A DNA stretch of 12,857 nt from Deltaproteobacteria bacterium. Its GTDB lineage: Bacteria; Desulfobacterota; DSM-4660; Desulfatiglandales; Desulfatiglandaceae. Position numbers and translations under genes: made by a program. Every line of letters starts with the position of its first letter. Position 1 is the first letter of the stretch. Location of the stretch: contig DUZB01000070.1 in assembly GCA_013349725.1 (NCBI GenBank), positions 1-12,857 on the forward strand, written 5' to 3'. Shown here one piece after another: positions 5,867 through 12,544 of the stretch. Below the pieces are notes generated by a model. It was given only the letters and a program-made list of their open reading frames with translations. It was not told the DNA's origin and ran no database searches.

Positions 5867-8062
5867 ATGTTTTCGGGTATCCGTCTCTTCATGAAAAACT
5901 GCTCCCCAATTCTTGGGACTCTCCGCTGTTTGTCTGTGCGTCAGGCGTGCCTTGTTTTTCTTCTCCTGCTGTTATCTGTCCTGATCTGTGCGGCAGTGCA
6001 TGCAAGGGCTCCTTCCACCTATACGGTGAAACGGGGGGATACTCTGAGCGACATCGCCCTGGCTCACAGGGTTTCGGTGGAGCAATTGTGCCGGTGGAAC
6101 AATATTAGCGGGCACAAGATCCTTGCGGGTCGGCGGCTTGCCCTGTGGCCGGATTCACGGTCCACTTATTATGTGGTCAATAGCGGGGATACCCTCTCTG
6201 AAATTGCCCTCTCGACTGGAGTCTCTCTCTCTTCCCTTTGCCGTCTGAATCAGATTTCAAACGACCGTATCTACCCCGGACAGAAGCTCAATCTCCAGCC
6301 GGATGAAGGCCGGGAATCTCCGCCTCTCATCCATGTGGTGAGAAAGGGCGACACGCTCTGGGATGTTGCACAGGCCTACGATCTCAGCGTTTCGGAACTC
6401 AAAGAGATGAATGGGCTGAAAACGAGCGGGATTACCCCGGGTATGCAGCTGAAGGTGGGGGAAGCATCGAAGGAAGCCGAATCTGAGGATGAACCTTTTG
6501 AATATGTAGTAAAGAAGGGAGATAGCCTTTCTGTTATTGCGGAACGATTTAGTGTCGGCCTCAGCCTCCTTCGGCAGTTAAACCATTTGAAAAGCGACCG
6601 GATTCAGCCGGGGCAGAAATTGCAGCTTCGACCTTCTTCTCTTGAGGAAGCGGTTCATGTTGTTCGTGCTGGTGAAAATCTATCTTCCATTGCCATGAAA
6701 TACAAAATGAATCTGCAGGATCTGGTGGCTATCAATGGCATTGAGGGCAGCAAAATCCTTGTGGGGCAGAAACTGCGGCTTAAAACAACCCCGGCACACA
6801 TTCATATGGTGGAGCGTGGAGATTCCCTCTGGGAGATTGCACGTGCTTATGGGATGGCTGTGAAGGAGCTGAAAGAACTCAACGGACTGACTGCGGATCA
6901 AATCTATCCGGGTCAGGAATTACGGCTGGGAAGTAAACCACCTTTAACCCTGGATGGCTATACGGTCAAGCGGGGGGATTACCTGAGCCGGATCGCACGC
7001 CTGCACCAGATGAGCGTTTCCGAACTGAAACAGTTAAATGAGCTGAGCTCTTCCGTAATTTATCCCGGCCAGAAACTGAAAGTAAATCCTATTCTCCGCA
7101 AAAGTCACGAATGGTCTGCAATGGGTGAAATGAGGTGGGATAAACTCATAAAATCCATCAGGGGCCTTCAGAAAATCCCTGCCGAAAACGGACCTTACTA
7201 CGGGAGCAGTCCGACAGCACTTCTGCAGGGAAGCGCTTCCTATTACGAGGGGTCTTCCCTATCACTGAGCAGAAGCTACCACCAGGCGATAAAGTTGTGG
7301 GGCGCTTTTGACCAGGCAGTTGGACAAATGGGCCGCTTGAGCAGTGATCTCAAGGGGTGGCATTTCGTGCTGGACCCCGGCCATGGAGGCCTGGATCCCG
7401 GGGCGGTGGTTGAGCATGTTGACGACAATGGCAACAGGGCCTATGTGGTAGAAGATGAATATGTATATGATGTAGCCCTCAGGGTTTACATGATGCTGCG
7501 AATGCACGGCGCGAAGGTTACCATGACTCTGCTGAGCCCCAATCACCTCATCCGTGCCTCCAACCTCATTGAACATACGTTCGTCAATGAAAAAAATGAG
7601 GTGTATAACAGCGCGGGTTTTAACAGAGGAAACAGTCGCTCACACTGGCCCAATGGAGGTCGAAACGGTAATCTTTCACGCCGCGTGAAGATCTCCAGAA
7701 CAGTGTTTAAAAACGTCCCCAAGAAACGGAGCATATTCCTCTCTTTTCACGCCGACATTGACGACCGGTCACCGGAAGCCCCCCTGGTGTTGTACTACGA
7801 GAACAGAAGAAGCCGCAGGGTAGACGTCCCTTCACGAGAATTTTCCCAGGCTATTCTTTCCGCGCTTGGGGCCGGCGCATATGTCCGGGGCCAGAATCTC
7901 GCGGTATTGAGAAACAATCCGGCCCATGTGAAAGTTTTGCTGGAGCTTCGAAATCTAGCATACACGGACCATGCCTGGGCGTTGCGCTTTGAAGAGTTAC
8001 GACAGCGAGATGCCGAAAAAGTGGTTCAGGGAATCCTGAATTATGTCGGGCAATCGGGGTGA
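5867..8062 (+). CDS. Exported N-acetylmuramoyl-L-alanine amidase with seven LysM modules
   Basis: Cell-wall hydrolase of 731 residues that cleaves the bond between N-acetylmuramic acid and the stem peptide. A signal peptide is visible: basic start, hydrophobic run at about 28-44, and a VHA cleavage site after A46. No lipobox fits around C41. Seven LysM peptidoglycan-binding modules follow at about 52-93, 101-143, 155-197, 212-254, 263-305, 312-354 and 365-406, each with a GD/GE-x-L...NxI...PGQxL pattern. After a linker (407-497) comes an Amidase_3 zinc domain: DPGHGG with H506, an acidic ligand at E529 or E531, H628 in SFHAD, and E693 in LLELRN as the likely catalytic glutamate. The last motif differs from the usual VEVGF form. 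ATG 5867 has AGGA a few bases upstream; a second ATG at codon 9 is possible. It is divergent from the HD gene, and no convincing promoter was found for it. Confidence 0.92.
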   Translation: MFSGIRLFMKNCSPILGTLRCLSVRQACLVFLLLLLSVLICAAVHARAPSTYTVKRGDTLSDIALAHRVSVEQLCRWNNISGHKILAGRRLALWPDSRSTYYVVNSGDTLSEIALSTGVSLSSLCRLNQISNDRIYPGQKLNLQPDEGRESPPLIHVVRKGDTLWDVAQAYDLSVSELKEMNGLKTSGITPGMQLKVGEASKEAESEDEPFEYVVKKGDSLSVIAERFSVGLSLLRQLNHLKSDRIQPGQKLQLRPSSLEEAVHVVRAGENLSSIAMKYKMNLQDLVAINGIEGSKILVGQKLRLKTTPAHIHMVERGDSLWEIARAYGMAVKELKELNGLTADQIYPGQELRLGSKPPLTLDGYTVKRGDYLSRIARLHQMSVSELKQLNELSSSVIYPGQKLKVNPILRKSHEWSAMGEMRWDKLIKSIRGLQKIPAENGPYYGSSPTALLQGSASYYEGSSLSLSRSYHQAIKLWGAFDQAVGQMGRLSSDLKGWHFVLDPGHGGLDPGAVVEHVDDNGNRAYVVEDEYVYDVALRVYMMLRMHGAKVTMTLLSPNHLIRASNLIEHTFVNEKNEVYNSAGFNRGNSRSHWPNGGRNGNLSRRVKISRTVFKNVPKKRSIFLSFHADIDDRSPEAPLVLYYENRRSRRVDVPSREFSQAILSALGAGAYVRGQNLAVLRNNPAHVKVLLELRNLAYTDHAWALRFEELRQRDAEKVVQGILNYVGQSG

Positions 8063-8072
8063 AAACAGCAGG

Positions 8073-8093
8073 CGTTTCCTTTTTCAGGAAACG
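8073..8093. other. Perfect 8-bp hairpin just after the amidase gene
   Basis: CGTTTCCT (8073-8080) and AGGAAACG (8086-8093) are exact inverted repeats around a 5-nt TTTTC loop, 10 nt after the amidase stop codon. There is no T-run on either flank, so it is not a classical intrinsic terminator; it may protect the 3' end of the transcript or act together with the next hairpin. Confidence 0.5.
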
Positions 8094-8109
8094 GCAAGGA
8101 AGTCTATCT

Positions 8110-8139
8110 GGCAGAAGTTCTTTTGCCTGTGTTTTTTTT
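8110..8139 (+). terminator. Probable intrinsic terminator of the amidase gene
   Basis: GGCAGAA (8110-8116) pairs with TTTTGCC (8121-8127), seven pairs including one G-T, around the tetraloop GTTC. It is followed by TGTG and then eight T (8132-8139). The stem is weak and the T-run is offset by 4 nt, so termination may be partial. Confidence 0.5.
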
Positions 8140-8263
8140 GCCACAGTTTCTCTTGAAAGAGGCTTTTTGCGGGCCTGCTTGTGAACGATGAAAATATAAA
8201 AATAGCATACGTATCAAATGGATAGTCGAATTGAAATGCTTTTTAAACGCAATTGGCAATTTA

Positions 8264-8279
8264 TGGCACGACATTTGCT
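8264..8279 (+). promoter_or_regulatory. Sigma-54 (-24/-12) promoter upstream of lpxC
   Basis: The sequence TGGCACG-ACAT-TTGCT matches the sigma-54 consensus TGGCACG-N4-TTGCW at every conserved position, with GG at 8265-8266 and GC at 8277-8278 separated by the obligatory 10 nt. Transcription would start near 8290, about 185 nt before the lpxC GTG. Sigma-54 promoters need an enhancer-binding activator, usually bound 80-200 nt upstream; no clear tandem site was identified there. Confidence 0.8.
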
Positions 8280-8475
8280 AAACAAATGGAAAACATCTTT
8301 CTGCTTTGCGGATTCAAGAACCAATACTCCTCATTGATCAAAATGAATGGTTTCTTATCTGTTCCGGTTAGATTAAATGACTGTACCGCAGAGTTCCCGA
8401 TCAGAAAAATTAGCTTAAGAAATGGCGCTTGCAGGAAGAATGAACAGTGTTCTCCCCTATTGAAAGGAAATCTTA

Positions 8476-9405
8476 GTGGATTATAAACAACGTACCCTCC
8501 GTGATGAAGTCTCTTGTACCGGAATTGGCCTTCATTGTGGTGAAAGGGTCAAGATGTCCCTCAGGCCCGCGCCGTGCGGTACTGGAATAAGATTTATGAG
8601 AAGGGACATTTCGGGAAGTCCCATGGTTGAAGCGAAATTTGAAAACGTCAAAGATACCACGCTCGCTACGAGCATTGGTGCAAACGGCTGCAAGGTGGGA
8701 ACCATAGAACACCTGATGGCTGCCTTTTATGGTTTGGGAATTGACAATGTGCTGGTAGGGTTGGATGGCCCTGAAGTCCCGATTATGGATGGGAGTTCCG
8801 CGCCGTTCGTTTTTTTGATTAAGAGCGTTGGAATCAGAGAGCAGGAGGCGCCCAAACGCTTTATTGTGGTCAAAAAATCCCTCAAGATTGAAGATGGCGA
8901 CAGGTCTATCGCTGTGCATCCTTCAAAAGAGTTGAAAATAAGCTATATGATCGATTTTAAGCACCCCATGTTGAGGAACCAGGAATACGAACTGTGCTTT
9001 TCTGGAGGGGATTTTGTCAGAGAAATCAGCAGGGCCAGGACGTTTGGGTTCCTTCGGGACGTTCAGACCTTGAAAGCAAATGGCTTTGCCAGAGGGGGCT
9101 CCCTGGACAATGCTGTCGTTATTGATGATTTCAGGATTTTGAACGAAGATGGCCTTCGATTTAAGGACGAGTTTGTAAGGCATAAAATTCTGGACTTTGT
9201 AGGGGATCTTTCTCTCATCTGTGCTCCAGTTATCGGGCATTTTGTGGTCAGGAAGTCGGGACATTTTCTGAATCAGCTGATGCTTGAAAAGCTGATCCAA
9301 TCGAAACGGCACTGGAAGACTTTTTCTTTTGATACAGCGGAAGAGTATTCAAACAACAGCCTGAAAATTCCCGCCTTTGGATTTGCTGAACCAGCATTTT
9401 CCTGA
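8476..9405 (+). CDS. lpxC: UDP-3-O-acyl-N-acetylglucosamine deacetylase LpxC
   Basis: Zinc amidase that catalyses the first committed step of lipid A synthesis in the cytoplasm, removing the acetyl group from UDP-3-O-acyl-GlcNAc. The 309-residue product has the expected length and motifs: catalytic E78 and zinc ligand H79 in TIEHL, zinc ligands H236 and D240 in FVRHKILD, and the active-site H263 in KSGH. PEVPIMDGSSAPFV (99-112) and ISRARTFGF (184-192) are strongly conserved family signatures. Translation begins at GTG 8476, with AAAGGA at 8463-8468 seven nt upstream; the conserved QRTL follows within five residues, so no later start fits. It stands alone between a sigma-54 promoter and an intrinsic terminator, away from the usual fabZ/lpxA or ftsZ neighbours. 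All catalytic residues are intact. Confidence 0.97.
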   Translation: MDYKQRTLRDEVSCTGIGLHCGERVKMSLRPAPCGTGIRFMRRDISGSPMVEAKFENVKDTTLATSIGANGCKVGTIEHLMAAFYGLGIDNVLVGLDGPEVPIMDGSSAPFVFLIKSVGIREQEAPKRFIVVKKSLKIEDGDRSIAVHPSKELKISYMIDFKHPMLRNQEYELCFSGGDFVREISRARTFGFLRDVQTLKANGFARGGSLDNAVVIDDFRILNEDGLRFKDEFVRHKILDFVGDLSLICAPVIGHFVVRKSGHFLNQLMLEKLIQSKRHWKTFSFDTAEEYSNNSLKIPAFGFAEPAFS

Positions 9406-9434
9406 AAATACACGTTTCTCAAATTTTTTTCTAT

Positions 9435-9485
9435 AAAGCTCCTGTGGATCCTTGTTCATGTAAGGGTTCCGAGGGGCTTTTTTTT
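9435..9485 (+). terminator. Intrinsic terminator of lpxC
   Basis: AAAGCTCCT (9435-9443) pairs with AGGGGCTTT (9472-9480), nine pairs with one G-T. The 28-nt loop can form an inner imperfect stem (GGATCCTT with AAGGGTTCC). The stem runs directly into eight T (9478-9485). It starts 29 nt after the lpxC stop. Confidence 0.85.
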
Positions 9486-9524
9486 GTGGCCTGCAGCAAT
9501 TATCATTTATTTTCCAGAATTTTG

Positions 9525-9553
9525 TTGAGCTTCCTGAAATTCTTTCGTATAAA
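9525..9553 (+). promoter_or_regulatory. Sigma-70 type promoter of the tandem TetR gene
   Basis: TTGAGC (9525-9530) and TATAAA (9548-9553) are separated by exactly 17 nt. Transcription would start near 9560, inside the putative operator at 9558-9573, which is the expected position for autorepression. Confidence 0.7.
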
Positions 9554-9557
9554 AAGT

Positions 9558-9573
9558 GACAGTTGATTCACTT
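9558..9573 (+). promoter_or_regulatory. Putative TetR operator, copy 1
   Basis: The 16-bp sequence fits GAYAGTTGATTCACWT and recurs upstream of the first dehydrogenase gene (10960-10975), with 14 of 16 bases identical. Here the flanks form a perfect inverted repeat, AAGTGA (9554-9559) and TCACTT (9568-9573), around 8 nt. It begins 5 nt after the -10 box, where a bound repressor would block RNA polymerase. Confidence 0.65.
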
Positions 9574-9585
9574 ATGAGGTTTTTA

Positions 9586-10851
9586 ATGGCAAAGCCAATC
9601 AGAAATTCAAACACCGTTCGCCCCTTGAAGTCGAAAGGCCTGGCCACAAGGGCAGCCATTCTTGACGCGGCGCATCAGGTATTCAAGGACACGGGATACT
9701 ATGGGTCCTCCATATCGGAGATAACGAGGCGGTGCGGGGTCTCCATGGGGACCTTTTACCACTACTTCAAGAACAAAGAGCAGGTATTTCTGGAGTTAAA
9801 CGACCTGATCATCTCCCGCTTCATGGGGCGGGCCGAGGCCTCGCCTCCAACGGACATCAAGTTTGAGGGACGGTTGCGGCGGATCATTGGTCTTCTGATG
9901 GATCATACTCTGGAAAACTTCGCCTTTCATCGTATTTTAGGCGAGTCAGAACTCACCGACCGGGCCACCATCGCCTATTATGACTCCATTACCAATTATT
10001 ACCGGGGCTTTTTTCTCAGGGAGATCCAGGCGGGACAGATCCGGCCGTTTGATCTGGATGTGCTGGCTTACGGCCTCACAGGCATCTGCTATTTCAATTC
10101 CCTGGACTGGGGAGCGTCCGATGAAAATCCTCCCCGGGAGGAACTGGTGGAACAGATTACCGACCTGGTAATAAACGGCATAAACGGTCCTATCCAATGG
10201 GAAAAACCTGCGGGTTGGTCGCTGTTCACTCTCCCTGATCCCGCGCCGCTTCAGTCGGAAAACAAAGGACCTTTGACAAAGGGGGAAAAGACCCGGCAGG
10301 CTATCCTGCTGGCAGCGGAAAAAGTGATTGGCCAAAGAGGGATCAATCGGGCCAACATCTCTGAGATTACCCGCGAAGCCAGTGTGGCCCAGGGAACCTT
10401 CTACGTGCATTTTAAAAGCAAGAGTGATCTCATCGACGGATTTGTCCGATACATCAATCATGAGATGCGCCAGAAAATTCAGCGGGCCGTGTCGGGAACC
10501 CGGGACAGGCGGGATGCGGAACGGGTGGGAATCTTGACTTTTCTGGAATTCCTTCGTCGGCACTGGGAAATCTACCGCGTAGTACCCGAATGTGAAATGA
10601 TCAGTCGGGAGGTATCTCAGTGGTACTATCAGACACTGGCCCGAGGATATATCAAAGGCTTGGAAAAGGGTATTGAAAGGGGGGAGATCCGCCCTCTCAA
10701 CGCCACCTTCATGGGTCGATCCCTTATGGGTTTCGTCCATTTCATCGGTCTCAAGAAAATCATCTGGCACCCGGACCCCCGACCCGGGAACAGCAACCAG
10801 TTATTCCAAGACATGATTGAATTCATTCTGTTCGGGGTGAAAATATCCTGA
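9586..10851 (+). CDS. Double TetR-family transcriptional regulator (two TetR units in one chain)
   Basis: DNA-binding regulator of 421 residues, about twice the usual TetR length of 190-220. Two complete TetR_N helix-turn-helix domains are visible: residues 20-66, with SISEITRRCGVSMGTFYHYF, and 235-282, with NISEITREASVAQGTFYVHF. Each is followed by a helical ligand-binding type domain of about 130-150 residues, and a proline-rich linker at about 215-232 joins the halves. The halves are clearly related but diverged, so this is an old fusion and not a recent duplication. ATG 9586 is chosen because TGAGG (9575-9579) sits 6 nt upstream; GTG 9556 and ATG 9574 lie inside the operator region and lack a ribosome site. 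The gene precedes a dehydrogenase/crotonase cluster and probably represses itself and that cluster, with an acyl-CoA or related compound as inducer (inference). Confidence 0.9.
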   Translation: MAKPIRNSNTVRPLKSKGLATRAAILDAAHQVFKDTGYYGSSISEITRRCGVSMGTFYHYFKNKEQVFLELNDLIISRFMGRAEASPPTDIKFEGRLRRIIGLLMDHTLENFAFHRILGESELTDRATIAYYDSITNYYRGFFLREIQAGQIRPFDLDVLAYGLTGICYFNSLDWGASDENPPREELVEQITDLVINGINGPIQWEKPAGWSLFTLPDPAPLQSENKGPLTKGEKTRQAILLAAEKVIGQRGINRANISEITREASVAQGTFYVHFKSKSDLIDGFVRYINHEMRQKIQRAVSGTRDRRDAERVGILTFLEFLRRHWEIYRVVPECEMISREVSQWYYQTLARGYIKGLEKGIERGEIRPLNATFMGRSLMGFVHFIGLKKIIWHPDPRPGNSNQLFQDMIEFILFGVKIS

Positions 10852-10859
10852 TTTGGAAA

Positions 10860-10877
10860 CGGGCCGCCTATTGGCCC
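10860..10877 (+). other. GC-rich hairpin after the TetR gene
   Basis: GGGCC (10861-10865) pairs with GGCCC (10873-10877) around GCCTATT, 9 nt after the regulator's stop codon. It is followed by CCCGGGC and an A-rich stretch without a T-run, so it is at best a weak or Rho-assisted termination site. Confidence 0.3.
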
Positions 10878-10925
10878 CCCGGGCAAAATAATTGTGCGGT
10901 AATCGGACTGGTCGAAGTTTTTTTA

Positions 10926-10954
10926 TTGACACGAAATAAAGAATTTTGTAAAAA
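10926..10954 (+). promoter_or_regulatory. Sigma-70 type promoter of the dehydrogenase cluster
   Basis: A perfect -35 box TTGACA (10926-10931) is followed after 17 nt by TAAAAA (10949-10954), an imperfect -10 box preceded by TG. The start would be near 10961, again inside the shared operator motif. Confidence 0.6.
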
Positions 10955-10959
10955 AAATT

Positions 10960-10975
10960 GATAGTTGATTCACAT
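10960..10975 (+). promoter_or_regulatory. Putative TetR operator, copy 2
   Basis: Second copy of GAYAGTTGATTCACWT, with an 11-base core AGTTGATTCAC identical to copy 1 at 9561-9571. It starts 5 nt after the -10 box, exactly as in copy 1, and ends 18 nt before the first dehydrogenase start. The outer dyad is reduced here to TGA-N8-TCA. Confidence 0.65.
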
Positions 10976-10993
10976 TTCGAATAAAAGGTCCAC

Positions 10994-11740
10994 ATGCTCG
11001 ATCTAAAAGGCAAAGTCGTGGTGGTAACAGGGGCAAGTTCCGGAATCGGCGCTGCCTTGGCCCAGGCCTTTTCCATGGAAGAGGCCAAGGTCACTCTGAC
11101 CGCCAGGCGCCTGGATCGCCTGGAGGAAACGGCTGGTAGCTGCCCCGGAGAAACCCTGATTGTGCCCGCCGACCTTGTGGCGCAAACCGATCGGGAAGCC
11201 CTTGTGGACCAAAGCATGGAAAGATGGGGCCGGCTCGACATCCTTGTCAACAACGCCGGATTGGGCTTCTACGGTGATTTTGCCTCCACCACTCAGACCC
11301 AATGGCGGCAAATTTTCGAAATCAATCTCTTTTCCATCGTTTTTCTAACCCAGACCGTCCTGCCCACCATGATAACTCAAAACCAGGGGCTTATCGTCAA
11401 CATAGCCTCCATCGGAGGCCTCCTCGCCCATTCCCGGAATGTGACCCCTTATGTGGCCAGCAAACACGCACTGATCGGTTTTTCCCGTGGTTTGGCCAAA
11501 GATCTGGAAGGAACGGGGATTAAAGTCCTGGCGGTCTGCCCACACCTGACGGACACGGAATTTTTCAGTGTTTCTCCGGGAGCGGAGGAAATGGCTTCCC
11601 AGGTGGAAAAATACAAAACTTTCATGGATACCCCAGAGGAGGTTGCCCGGGGCATCCTAAACCAACTGGATTCGGAAAAGCTGGTGGTTTTTCCCACGGG
11701 AAAACCGGCTAAGGCCTATGAAAAGCAGAGGGACCTTTAG
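10994..11740 (+). CDS. Short-chain dehydrogenase/reductase (classical SDR)
   Basis: NAD(P)-dependent oxidoreductase of 248 residues, the normal length of a classical SDR. Visible motifs: the Rossmann cofactor motif TGASSGIG (12-19), D60 in PADL, NNAG (86-89), N111, the catalytic S139, and Y153-x3-K157 (YVASK). ARR at 37-39, after the second beta strand, suggests a preference for NADP(H), but this is only a hint. Start ATG 10994 has AAAGG about 5 nt upstream. It is the first gene after the shared operator and is followed by another SDR whose ATG lies 4 nt after this stop, so they form one operon. The likely role is oxidation or reduction of a hydroxyl/keto group on an acyl or alicyclic substrate; the exact substrate cannot be read from the sequence. 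Confidence 0.9.
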   Translation: MLDLKGKVVVVTGASSGIGAALAQAFSMEEAKVTLTARRLDRLEETAGSCPGETLIVPADLVAQTDREALVDQSMERWGRLDILVNNAGLGFYGDFASTTQTQWRQIFEINLFSIVFLTQTVLPTMITQNQGLIVNIASIGGLLAHSRNVTPYVASKHALIGFSRGLAKDLEGTGIKVLAVCPHLTDTEFFSVSPGAEEMASQVEKYKTFMDTPEEVARGILNQLDSEKLVVFPTGKPAKAYEKQRDL

Positions 11741-11744
11741 TACA

Positions 11745-12488
11745 ATGAAAACAGAAATCGTCAAAACAGCGTTGGTCATCGGAGGTGGTTCCGGCATGGG
11801 ACGATCCGCGGCCGCGGCCCTGGGCAACCTGGACATTCGGGTCTTTGTGGCCGATCTGGATGTAGAGGCGGCCTGTGAAACCGCAAACATCCCGGGTTTT
11901 AAGGGCCGAGGGGAGGCCTTCCAAGTAGATATTTCCCAGAGCGATTCCGTAGCTACCCTGTTTCAGGCCTTGAGAGAACGTGTGGATAGACTGGATCTCC
12001 TGGTCCATACGGCGGGCATGTTGGGACGTACCGTCTTTATCGAAGATATGACCGATGAGGAATGGCGGCGGATGATGGCCGTCAACCTGGATGGCATGTT
12101 TTACGTATGCAGGGAGTCTGTCCGCTGGATGAAGGAATACCAGACCGGTCGAATCATCCTTTTCAGCTCGGTGGCCTCCCTGACTCCCACACCGGGGGCG
12201 GTTCACTATAGCGCATCCAAGGGCGGTGTGAACAGGTTGGGAAAGAGCCTGGCCAAGGAAGTAGCCAGACATAACATCCGGGTGAACATTGTTGCCCCAG
12301 GATATATTGAAACGCCCATGTTGGACGGACTGCCCGACGGTTTTTCAGATTTCATCGTGAAGAAAACCCCCCTGCGGCGATTAGGGGAACCGGAGGAAAT
12401 CGGCGCCCTGGTGGCGTTTCTGGCATCCCCTGAAGCGGATTTCTTCACGGGCCAGGTCCTGAGCCCAAATGGCGGATTTGTGATATAG
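11745..12488 (+). CDS. Short-chain dehydrogenase/reductase, FabG-like
   Basis: Second classical SDR, 247 residues, closer to FabG/3-hydroxyacyl-CoA dehydrogenases. Motifs: GGGSGMG (13-19) as cofactor loop, D37 at the end of the second strand (favouring NAD(H)), D62, HTAG (88-91) in place of the usual NNAG, N114, S142, Y155-x3-K159 (YSASK), PG (185-186), and the FabG-like RLGEPEEIG (212-220) and TGQVLSPNGGF C-terminus. The catalytic residues are complete. ATG 11745 is preferred over ATG 11718: GAGGGA (11728-11733) serves it, the frame then does not overlap the first SDR, and the protein begins directly at the first strand. The two SDRs are not recent copies of each other. It may act as the 3-hydroxyacyl-CoA dehydrogenase step beside the downstream hydratase. 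Confidence 0.9.
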   Translation: MKTEIVKTALVIGGGSGMGRSAAAALGNLDIRVFVADLDVEAACETANIPGFKGRGEAFQVDISQSDSVATLFQALRERVDRLDLLVHTAGMLGRTVFIEDMTDEEWRRMMAVNLDGMFYVCRESVRWMKEYQTGRIILFSSVASLTPTPGAVHYSASKGGVNRLGKSLAKEVARHNIRVNIVAPGYIETPMLDGLPDGFSDFIVKKTPLRRLGEPEEIGALVAFLASPEADFFTGQVLSPNGGFVI

Positions 12489-12503
12489 TGCAGCAAGCCG
12501 CAC

Positions 12504-12531
12504 GGTTTTAGGTTTTAAGTTTTGAGTTTTG
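12504..12531 (+). repeat. Four tandem 7-bp repeats before the crotonase gene
   Basis: GGTTTTA, GGTTTTA, AGTTTTG, AGTTTTG: four heptamers in a row fitting RGTTTTR, in the 56-nt gap between the second SDR and the next gene. The array abuts the GAGGG Shine-Dalgarno (12531-12535) of the downstream gene, so a change in copy number would change the leader but not the ribosome-site spacing. Confidence 0.6.
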
Positions 12532-12544
12532 AGGGCAAGAACCC

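Larger units (their letters stand above)
8063..8475 (+). other. 413-nt intergenic region between the amidase gene and lpxC
   Basis: This gap holds two hairpins close behind the amidase stop (8073-8093 and 8110-8127), the sigma-54 promoter at 8264-8279, and a leader of about 185 nt before lpxC. An 8-bp palindrome ATACGTAT at 8207-8214, about 50 nt upstream of the promoter, could be a small binding site but is not distinctive. Within the leader there are a TTGATCAA palindrome (8334-8341) and a short GAACAGTGTTC dyad (8442-8452) ten nt before the lpxC Shine-Dalgarno. No riboswitch class or RNA gene was recognised. A 66-codon frame from ATG 8286 runs into lpxC but has no ribosome site and begins before the expected transcript start. 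Confidence 0.6.

Noticed and set aside
5986..5991. Lipoprotein signal at Cys41 of the amidase
   Set aside because: The residues before the cysteine (V-L-I-C) lack the small residue required just before the lipobox cysteine; an ordinary signal peptidase I site after A46 fits better.
8253..8486. Small plus-strand frame of up to 77 codons between the amidase gene and lpxC
   Set aside because: It lies across the sigma-54 promoter, has no ribosome site at its start codons, starts before the expected transcript start, overlaps the lpxC start and shows no recognisable protein pattern.
9946..10770. Minus-strand open frame of 274 codons opposite the TetR gene
   Set aside because: It is antisense to a clearly recognised double TetR protein, its translation resembles no family, and it has no ribosome site; it follows from the codon bias of the real gene.
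11709..12272. Minus-strand open frame of 187 codons opposite the second SDR
   Set aside because: Antisense to a complete FabG-like protein with all catalytic residues, and no family features of its own.
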